A DNA stretch of 64,000 nucleotides from Flavobacterium tyrosinilyticum (GTDB lineage: Bacteria; Bacteroidota; Bacteroidia; Flavobacteriales; Flavobacteriaceae), in assembly GCF_023656565.1 (NCBI RefSeq), contig NZ_JAMOKG010000003.1, forward strand, positions 806,001 to 870,000. The letters are read 5' to 3'. Position numbers and translations under genes: made by a program. The notes beneath the pieces are model-generated. The model saw only the letters and a list, made by a program, of their open reading frames with translations. It was not told the origin of the DNA and did no database searches. Within the stretch, counting starts at the first letter, position 1, and every line of letters starts with the position of its first letter. Positions 58,335 through 64,000 of the stretch are shown in pieces.

Positions 58335-59285
58335 ATGAGTTCAAGAAGAAATTTTATTAAGCAAACTGGAATCATTGGAATGGTTGGAATGATAAATCCC
58401 ATTGAAACCTTTTCGGAAGTTTCAAAAAATGCACCTCTTTTCGTCCCACAAAAAACAAAATGGGCAGATGGTTCTAGATTAGTGGTTTCGATCTCCATGC
58501 AATTTGAAGCTGGCGGACAACCTCAAAATGCCGAAAGTCCCTTTCCTCAAAATATACAAAAAGGTTTTATAGATCTTCCTTCTGCAACCTGGTACGAATA
58601 TGGATATAAAGAAGGTATTCCGCGTATGTTGGACAATTGGGATAAATTGGGTGTAAAAGTTACTTCGCACATGGTTGGAACCGCCGTTTTAAAAAATCCT
58701 GAACTGGCCAAAGAAATTGTACAAAGAGGCCACGAAGCCGCCGCGCACGGAATGAGCTGGAGCACGCAATACACTATGCCGTATGACGAAGAAAAAAAGT
58801 TTATAAAAGACGGTGTCGATGCCATAAAAAAAGTCACAGGCTTTACTCCTGTTGGTTACAATGCCAACTGGTTACGCCGAGGACAAAATACTCTGGATAT
58901 TTTACAGGAACTTGGTTTTAAATATCATATCGATGATCTTAGCCGTGATGAACCTTTTATTATTCAGGTAAAGAATAAAGATTTTGCAGTCGTTCCGTAT
59001 ACACTTCGATGTAATGATATTGTTTTGATTGAAGGGAAAAACTTTTCGTCAGATCAATTCTTTCAGCAGGTCAAAATGGAATTTGACCAATTATATGCCG
59101 AAAGTGAAACACAACGCCGACAAATGTCAATTAGTTTTCATGACCGTATTGGAGGAACTCCGCAAATGGTAAAAGCAGCAAACGATCTCATAAAATATAT
59201 GCAGCAACATCAAGGCGTAAGCTTTAAACGAAAAGATGAAATTGCAGAAATAGCACTACATGATAAAACCACAATTAGAGAATAA
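58335..59285 (+). CDS. Tat-exported polysaccharide deacetylase-like protein
   Basis: A 316-residue NodB-homology protein. The N-terminus has a twin-arginine signal (SSRRNFIKQTGIIGMVGMI). The fold motifs are VVSISMQFEAGG, GIPRMLDNWDKLGVKVTSHM, RGHEAAAHGMSWS and ISFHDRIGGTPQMVKAAND. The family's usual metal triad Asp-His-His is only partly obvious (His in GHEAAAHG). It resembles the PuuE/allantoinase-like branch rather than chitin deacetylases. Substrate unknown. Confidence 0.85.
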   Translation: MSSRRNFIKQTGIIGMVGMINPIETFSEVSKNAPLFVPQKTKWADGSRLVVSISMQFEAGGQPQNAESPFPQNIQKGFIDLPSATWYEYGYKEGIPRMLDNWDKLGVKVTSHMVGTAVLKNPELAKEIVQRGHEAAAHGMSWSTQYTMPYDEEKKFIKDGVDAIKKVTGFTPVGYNANWLRRGQNTLDILQELGFKYHIDDLSRDEPFIIQVKNKDFAVVPYTLRCNDIVLIEGKNFSSDQFFQQVKMEFDQLYAESETQRRQMSISFHDRIGGTPQMVKAANDLIKYMQQHQGVSFKRKDEIAEIALHDKTTIRE

Positions 59286-59328
59286 ATTTAGATTGCAGAT
59301 TGTAGATCGCAGATTGTAGATTATAAAG

Positions 59329-59362
59329 TCCACGCAGGTAAAAACTTGTGTGGATTTTTTTT
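59329..59362 (+). terminator. Terminator after the deacetylase-like gene
   Basis: TCCACGCAGGT-aaaa-ACTTGTGTGGATTTTTTTT. Just before it is a short tandem repeat (AGATTGCAGATTGTAGATCG, then CAGATTGTAGATT) at 59290-59322. Confidence 0.75.
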
Positions 59363-59410
59363 ATTAAATTTAGAGGTTCGAAAAAACGTATCAGTTATAA
59401 ACCCAATCTT

Positions 59411-59520
59411 GTCATTCCGAGGAACGAGGAATCTCCGCAAGTAGCTCGTTACAGAATGTCGCCAATCGTTGTAGATCATCGCGTGTGATTTCTCCTTCGT
59501 CGAAATGACAAACGAAGCTT
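59411..59520. repeat. Dispersed element GTCATTCCGAGGAACGAGGAATC
   Basis: GTCATTCCGAGGAACGAGGA then ATCTCCGCAA, a spacer, and the inverted CTCCTTCGTCGAAATGAC. The same element in reverse orientation is inside 8516-8583. No gene lies in this gap; the upstream open frame of the next gene is repeat sequence. Confidence 0.75.
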
Positions 59521-59564
59521 TTTTTACATTTTACATTTCACAAACAACATCTCACCAACAAAAA

Positions 59565-60032
59565 ATGAAAACAGAAAACAACAAATATGCAAAGTCCGAA
59601 ATGCTGATAAGAAAACCTGTTTCAGAAGTTTTTCAGGCTTTTATTGATCCTCATATTACAAGTAAATTTTGGTTTACAAAGGGATCTGGAAAATTAGAAG
59701 AAAATCAAAAAACAGAATGGACTTGGGAAATGTATGGTTTTTCGCTTTCGGTTACGACACTTGTTCTTCAGGAAAACAAAAAGATTGTAATTGAATGGGG
59801 AAATCCAGATGAAATCACTTTGGTCGAATGGGTTTTTAGTCCGTTGAATGAAAATGAAACTTTTGTGAGTATCACCAATTCTGGTTTTCATGGAGATACC
59901 GATAAAATAATCGATCAGGTTCGTAATTCGACTGAGGGTTTTACTTTGGTTTTGGCTGGAGCCAAAGCATATTTAGAGCATAATTTACAATTGAATTTGG
60001 TATTGGATCGCTTTCCTAAAGGACTTGCTTAG
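59565..60032 (+). CDS. SRPBCC (AHSA1-like) domain protein 2
   Basis: A 155-residue protein from the ATG at 59565: AKSEMLIRKPVSEVFQAFID, SKFWFTKGSGKLEENQKTEW, VIEWGNPDEITLVEWVFSPL, STEGFTLVLAGAKAYLEHNL. It is an Aha1/polyketide-cyclase-like fold with an internal cavity, function unknown. It is distinct from the SRPBCC protein at 48222. Confidence 0.87.
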   Translation: MKTENNKYAKSEMLIRKPVSEVFQAFIDPHITSKFWFTKGSGKLEENQKTEWTWEMYGFSLSVTTLVLQENKKIVIEWGNPDEITLVEWVFSPLNENETFVSITNSGFHGDTDKIIDQVRNSTEGFTLVLAGAKAYLEHNLQLNLVLDRFPKGLA

Positions 60033-60043
60033 TCGAGATTTAA

Positions 60044-60392
60044 CCGTAAAATTTTTTAACGCAAAGTTGGCAAAGATTTTACGCAAAGTAAGCGGAGTTT
60101 TTTTGAGAATCATTAAAATGAAAAGTTCACAAAGCTTTGTGTAGATAAAGCTTTCCGAACTTAAAATATAAATTCTGATTGATCTAGCAATTAAAAAACC
60201 TTAGCGTACTTTGCGTTAAAAATTTAACCGCAAAGAGCGCAAAGGTTACGCAAAGTACGCTAAGTTTTTTTTAAGAATTATTAAAATGAAAAGTTCGCAA
60301 AGCGTTATCTACACAAAGCTTTGCGAACTTAAAATATAGATTCTGTTAAGGTTCTTAATTAAAATACCTTAGCGAACTTTGCGGTAAAAATG
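60044..60392. repeat. Tandem duplicated intergenic element with inverted CAAAG arms
   Basis: Two copies about 168 bases apart (AATGAAAAGTTC(A/G)CAAAGC at 60117 and 60285; CTTAAAATATA(A/G)ATTCTG in each). Each is bounded by arms such as ACGCAAAGTA(A/C)GC and GCGTACTTTGCGTT, so each copy can fold. The 414-base gap holds no gene. Confidence 0.8.
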
Positions 60393-60446
60393 AAAGACAC
60401 TTTTTTAAATTTTGTACTCCAATAGGAACTTGAAAAAATAAAAAAA

Positions 60447-60815
60447 ATGGAAACAAAGAAACCTGAAAATATAGACCAATACATTGGAGCATTCCCAAAT
60501 GATGTTCAGGAAATTTTGGAGAAAGTTAGAATGACGATTCAGAAGGCGGCGCCAGATGCCAAAGAAAAAATCAGTTACTCGATGCCAGCTTTTGAACAGA
60601 ACGGAATTGTTGTTTATTTTGCGGCTTTTAAAAACCATATTGGACTTTATGCATTACCAAGCGGACACGCTGCTTTTGCAGAAAAACTTTGTAAATATAA
60701 ATCTGGAAAAGGATCTGTTCAATTTCCTTTAAAAGAAGCAATGCCTTATGACTTGATTACTGAAATTGTCAAATTTAGAGTCAAAGAAAATCTGGAAAAA
60801 GCAAAAAAGAAATAA
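60447..60815 (+). CDS. DUF1801 protein 3 (YdhG-like)
   Basis: A 122-residue YdhG/DUF1801 protein, the most typical of the three here: NIDQYIGAFPNDVQEILEKV, KEKISYSMPAFEQNGIVVYF, HIGLYALPSGHAAFAEKLCK, FPLKEAMPYDLITEIVKFRV. It lies 6 bases before a 2H phosphoesterase gene, so the two are likely co-expressed. Function uncertain. Confidence 0.9.
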   Translation: METKKPENIDQYIGAFPNDVQEILEKVRMTIQKAAPDAKEKISYSMPAFEQNGIVVYFAAFKNHIGLYALPSGHAAFAEKLCKYKSGKGSVQFPLKEAMPYDLITEIVKFRVKENLEKAKKK

Positions 60816-60821
60816 ACCACA

Positions 60822-61505
60822 ATGAATTTAATCCAACATTACGATCAACTTTACAAAACATCTTCTGAAATCATTTCAGCAGGCAAATATGCTATTGATT
60901 CTGAACTTAAAAATGAATCTGATTCTCGTTTTGGAATCACGTTACTTATTCGCCCAAATGATGAAACTAAAGCTAATATTCAGACTTTCATTAATGAATT
61001 AAAAAAAGCCGAACCTGAGCAATATTTTTACCCAGATTCAGACATTCATATTACCATTATGTCGATTATTTCTTGTTCTTCAGCTTTTACCTTAGATCAG
61101 ATTTCAACAAATGAATATATCGAGGTAATCTGCCGAAGTCTTGTTGATGTAGAGAAAATAAAAATTCATTACAAAGGCATAACTGCTTCTCCTTCGGCAA
61201 TTATGATACAAGGATTTCCAAGCGACGAAACACTGAATAATTTAAGAAATAGACTTCGCGAAAATTTCAAAAATTCAGGATTACAGCAAAGCATCGATAG
61301 CCGTTATTCTATATCAACAGCCCATTCAACTATAATGCGTTTTCAAGAAAAACTTCATGACCCGAAAAAACTAATAGAAATAGCAGCAAAATTTCGTGAT
61401 TATGATTTCGGAGAATTCGAAGTTAAAAATTTAGAATTGGTTTACAATGACTGGTATCAGCGTAAAAATACAACGCGAGTTTTGGGTGATTTTTGTTTGA
61501 GATGA
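60822..61505 (+). CDS. 2'-5' RNA ligase-like 2H phosphoesterase
   Basis: A 227-residue protein of the LigT/2H family. The two catalytic H-x-T/S motifs are visible: HITIM (in DSDIHITIMSI) and HSTIM (in ISTAHSTIMRF), about 80 residues apart in the usual tandem arrangement. It probably cleaves 2',3'-cyclic nucleotides or related RNA ends. The substrate is unknown. Confidence 0.88.
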   Translation: MNLIQHYDQLYKTSSEIISAGKYAIDSELKNESDSRFGITLLIRPNDETKANIQTFINELKKAEPEQYFYPDSDIHITIMSIISCSSAFTLDQISTNEYIEVICRSLVDVEKIKIHYKGITASPSAIMIQGFPSDETLNNLRNRLRENFKNSGLQQSIDSRYSISTAHSTIMRFQEKLHDPKKLIEIAAKFRDYDFGEFEVKNLELVYNDWYQRKNTTRVLGDFCLR

Positions 61506-61576
61506 TTTACTTGAAACCAGAATAAATTTTGTTAATAAAACTTCTATTTTCGAGTTTTAAGCTTTACAAATACTTC

Positions 61577-61584
61577 TACCTTTG
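61577..61584 (+). promoter_or_regulatory. -7 box of the acyltransferase gene
   Basis: TACCTTTG fits TAnnTTTG, 35 bases before the GTG start; the -33 part is poor. Confidence 0.4.
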
Positions 61585-61619
61585 AGTTCAAAATAACCAA
61601 ATTATACAAACTTACAACG

Positions 61620-62756
61620 GTGGATAAAAAACTTTACGGACTAGATCATTTACGTGCTTTTGCAATCTGTTTTGTTTTTTTATTTCACTATCAAGTTCCC
61701 TTTTTTGATTATCCAGAATGGCTTCCTGCAATTGCTAAATTTGGCTGGACAGGAGTCGATTTGTTTTTTGTTTTAAGCGGTTTTCTAATTTCTTCTCAGC
61801 TGTTTTTTCAAATTAAAAATGGCATCGAAATTTCGTTTAAAGACTTTTTTGTAAAACGCTTTTTTAGAATTCTGCCTGCTTTTTGGTTCGTCACAGCAAT
61901 CTATTATCTTTTTCCTTTTTTAAGAGAAAGAGAAGCGCTTCCTTCTTTATGGAAACTTCTCACTTTTACTCAAAATTTTGATTTAAACCTTCAAGATTTT
62001 GGTACATTTTCACATGCTTGGTCACTTTGTGTAGAAGAACATTTTTATCTTCTTTTACCTCTATTTCTGTACTTTTTACTCAACACGAAATTCTTCAGCA
62101 AATCATATTGGCTGCTGATTATCTTTGTCTTGTTAGGATTTGTTTTTCGATTCTATAGCTGGGAAAAATTATATATTCCAATTATTGAAAATGATAATTC
62201 TTGGCTTTATTGGTACAAATATATTTACTACCCAACATACAATCGCTTGGACGGGCTTTTGATTGGAGTTTCAATTGCTGCCCTCTATCAATTTCTTCCT
62301 GAATTATGGAATAAAATCTCGAAATATGGAAATCTTTTACTGATTATTGGACTTCTAATATTATTTGCTGCTTATATTCTTTGCATCGAAGAAAGATCTT
62401 TTTACGCATCGCTTTTCGGATTTCCAGTAATTGGACTCGGCTATGGTTTTGTGGTTATGGGCGCAATATCTCCGGAAAGCGTTTTATACAAATGGAATTC
62501 TAAAACCACTAGTTTTATTGCAGGGCTTTCGTATGGAATTTATTTAACGCACAAAGGAATTATTCATATTACGCAGGAATTTCTCGCTTCTTTAAGCATT
62601 GATACAAGTAGTACAATCTCAATGTTAATTTGCATTATTACCTCTGTTGCAGCCGCATATTTGTTACATCAAATAATTGAGAAGCCATTTATGAAATGGA
62701 GAACAAGGTTTTTGAGTGAGAAAAAACTATTACTTGAACTTCCCAAAATGCCATAA
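61620..62756 (+). CDS. OafA/YrhL-type membrane acyltransferase
   Basis: A 378-residue acyltransferase-3 family protein with about ten membrane helices. It starts at GTG (MDKKLYGLDHLRAFAICFVF). Family motifs: the catalytic His in VFLFHYQ, GVDLFFVLSGFLIS, FFVKRFFRILPAFW, WSLCVEEHFYLLLPLFLYF and GLSYGIYLTHKG. It O-acylates an extracellular glycan or lipid; no glycan genes are nearby to say which. Its last 27 bases overlap the 3' end of a convergent gene. Confidence 0.92.
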   Translation: MDKKLYGLDHLRAFAICFVFLFHYQVPFFDYPEWLPAIAKFGWTGVDLFFVLSGFLISSQLFFQIKNGIEISFKDFFVKRFFRILPAFWFVTAIYYLFPFLREREALPSLWKLLTFTQNFDLNLQDFGTFSHAWSLCVEEHFYLLLPLFLYFLLNTKFFSKSYWLLIIFVLLGFVFRFYSWEKLYIPIIENDNSWLYWYKYIYYPTYNRLDGLLIGVSIAALYQFLPELWNKISKYGNLLLIIGLLILFAAYILCIEERSFYASLFGFPVIGLGYGFVVMGAISPESVLYKWNSKTTSFIAGLSYGIYLTHKGIIHITQEFLASLSIDTSSTISMLICIITSVAAAYLLHQIIEKPFMKWRTRFLSEKKLLLELPKMP

Positions 62757-63092
62757 AACTCCAGACGGATCGTGCAAAAAACATTCGCTTCCCCAATCTA
62801 AATATTTTATTGGAGTCAGTTTTACTCCTTCATATTTTGAAGGAAGATTTAGAGCTAAAAGTTCGCTGTAATAACGTTCGACATTATCCACTTCCAGAAA
62901 AATCATAGTATTTTCAATCCAATTTTTATCGTAGTAATCTTGAAGATAAAAAGCGATTTCTCCTGTTTTAAAAACTGAAAAATTTGATTCTAAAACCGTT
63001 TCTTCAAATCCTAAATCGCGATAAAAACTTCTAGCGATTTCAAAGTTCTTAGCACCTATAAAAGGTCGGATAGATTTAGCTCCGTGATTCAT
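62730..63092 (-). CDS. VOC/glyoxalase-fold protein
   Basis: A 120-residue single-domain vicinal-oxygen-chelate protein (IRPFIGAKNFEIARSFYRDL, TGEIAFYLQDYYDK, NTMIFLEVDNVERYYSELLA, ECFLHDPSGVLWHFGKF). It may bind metal or a small drug-like ligand. Its 3' end overlaps the convergent acyltransferase by 27 bases, and it begins 3 bases after the lipoprotein gene upstream on the same strand. Confidence 0.88.
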   Translation of the reverse strand: MNHGAKSIRPFIGAKNFEIARSFYRDLGFEETVLESNFSVFKTGEIAFYLQDYYDKNWIENTMIFLEVDNVERYYSELLALNLPSKYEGVKLTPIKYLDWGSECFLHDPSGVLWHFGKFK

Positions 63093-63095
63093 GTA

Positions 63096-63554
63096 CTATA
63101 GATTTATGTCGTTATAATAAATTAAAAACCATTTATTACCGATCAGTTTAAATTGTCTTTCTACTTCAAAACCACTATCTGGAATCCAAAATCTTTCTGT
63201 GATTAAAGTGTCTGTTTTTACTAGTGAATGCAGGTATTCTTCAATTTCTGTTTTTTCAGCAACAGGAATTACTTGAAATTCCCAATTCTTTCTTGTCCAA
63301 TTGTATTGCTCAAAACCAGAAACATGTTTTCCCTCTATCGGAAAATCAACTCTTGAAACTTGAAAAAGAGAATCAGAATGGAATTTTTTATTGAACTCAT
63401 CAAAATTCTCAGGCAATTCTTTTTTTATGGGTTTTGCAATGCTATTACTTTTAATAGAAATTTCAGAATTTGATTTCGTCTCTTCTTTTACTTTATTACA
63501 ATTTACAGCAATAAAAGCGAAAGCCAAAACAGGCAAAATAGTTGCGATTTTCAT
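63096..63554 (-). CDS. Small lipoprotein of unknown function
   Basis: A 152-residue protein with a lipoprotein signal ending FAFIAVNC (Cys19). The mature part has a Lys/Ser/Glu-rich linker and then a beta-rich domain (SLFQVSRVDFPIEGKHVSGF, RKNWEFQVIPVAEKTEIEEY, FKLIGNKWFLIYYND). The form resembles DUF4348-type Bacteroidota lipoproteins (Phe/Asp-rich, YYND end), but I am not certain of the family. Confidence 0.72.
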   Translation of the reverse strand: MKIATILPVLAFAFIAVNCNKVKEETKSNSEISIKSNSIAKPIKKELPENFDEFNKKFHSDSLFQVSRVDFPIEGKHVSGFEQYNWTRKNWEFQVIPVAEKTEIEEYLHSLVKTDTLITERFWIPDSGFEVERQFKLIGNKWFLIYYNDINL

Positions 63555-63566
63555 GAAGATTGGATT

Positions 63567-64000
63567 TTAGCTTTTCTTCAAAATACTTCCCAAACCACGT
63601 CCAATTTGTTCTATGGCTTCGATACCTTTTGCCAAAGGCGATGCAGTAAAATCTTCGTAAGCATCCATTGCACTTTCTTTTCTATCGTCTTGAGGATAAA
63701 CAAGCATTACATTATTGCTGTCGAAATATTTTTCAAACTTCGTTGGCAATTTATCAAAGATAGACTGATAGGAAATAGACCCTTTTCGAGATAAATTGAC
63801 AACTACCAAATCGGTTGGTTTTATTTCACCAGAAATGCTTTCAAAATCTTCCCAATCCGAAACATTTTTAAAGCCAAATTTGCTGTTCAGTTTTAAATGA
63901 GAAGCAATCTGCTGAATAGCCTGATAGGTTTTTTCTTCGCCGTAAATCACAATCGGAATACTTAATTCCTGTGCCAAACGGCTCACTTTTTGCATTAGCA
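63567..64000 (-). CDS. C-terminus of a probable cation:proton antiporter (partial)
   Basis: A frame on the minus strand that stays open to the window edge at base 64000, so the start is missing and the ATG at 63995 is internal. The visible ~143 residues look like a universal-stress-protein-like nucleotide-binding domain (ELSIPIVIYGEEKTYQAIQQ, PTDLVVVNLSRKGSISYQSI, VMLVYPQDDRKESAMDAYED) as found at the C-terminus of some large Bacteroidota CPA2-type antiporters. The assignment to an antiporter is from recollection of that architecture, since the membrane part is outside. Confidence 0.5.
   Translation of the reverse strand, partial: LMQKVSRLAQELSIPIVIYGEEKTYQAIQQIASHLKLNSKFGFKNVSDWEDFESISGEIKPTDLVVVNLSRKGSISYQSIFDKLPTKFEKYFDSNNVMLVYPQDDRKESAMDAYEDFTASPLAKGIEAIEQIGRGLGSILKKS

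Overview
The window is AT-rich DNA from a Bacteroidota genome, most likely a Flavobacterium or close relative. The signs are two SusC/SusD outer-membrane pairs, Bacteroidota-type promoters (TTTG, about 19 bases, TAnnTTTG), a rho gene with a long Asn/Gln-rich insertion next to a DUF4293 gene, and many flavobacterial hypothetical families. I see no rRNA, tRNA, CRISPR array, transposase or phage module. Genus level is inference from gene content only.

Bases 1-18.7 kb form an organosulfur/sulfatase region. A 5'-truncated SusC, a SusD, an exported sulfatase, a 39-residue membrane peptide, a fatty-acid-hydroxylase-type membrane enzyme, a rhodanese-thioredoxin fusion, a second, membrane-anchored sulfatase and a YeiH-type putative sulfate exporter are followed by a second susC-susD-sulfatase set. 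No glycoside hydrolase or polysaccharide lyase is present, so the loci look built to import sulfate esters and strip off sulfate rather than to eat a glycan.

Bases 18.9-23.1 kb hold a serine O-acetyltransferase, a family 2A encapsulin shell protein and a cysteine desulfurase with a ~240-residue disordered N-terminus, which is the known sulfur-storage nanocompartment arrangement. The second susC and the acetyltransferase are each preceded by the same previously unannotated leader: a nearly identical promoter block, then a TTG-started 28-codon ORF ending in a cluster of Cys codons (Met-Cys-x-Cys-Cys-stop), with a hairpin over the Cys codons. This suggests one cysteine-sensing circuit controlling both sulfur scavenging and cysteine synthesis/sulfur storage, and it is the most novel thing I found.

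Bases 23.2-40.6 kb are mostly housekeeping or common genes: glycosyltransferase, ornithine aminotransferase with a divergent Lrp-type regulator, DUF3667 and M28 peptidase, rho, a LuxR-type two-component pair, truA, an ABC exporter and dihydrolipoyl dehydrogenase. Among them, at 37.4 kb, is a secreted, nearly eukaryotic ubiquitin (76 residues after a 20-residue signal peptide, about 56 of 76 identical to human ubiquitin, but without the C-terminal Gly-Gly).

Bases 40.7-64 kb are accessory: a SymE-like toxin with a divergent XRE regulator and operator repeats, then a long run of small single-domain genes (DUF2314-ankyrin, TPM, SUFU, GNAT, three DUF1801 proteins, DUF4919, DUF2975 plus XRE, SRPBCC, NmrA, two AraC regulators, DoxX, polysaccharide deacetylase, lactonase, LOG, 2H phosphoesterase, acyltransferase), ending in the C-terminus of a probable cation:proton antiporter. 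Several families of dispersed palindromic intergenic repeats run through the whole window.
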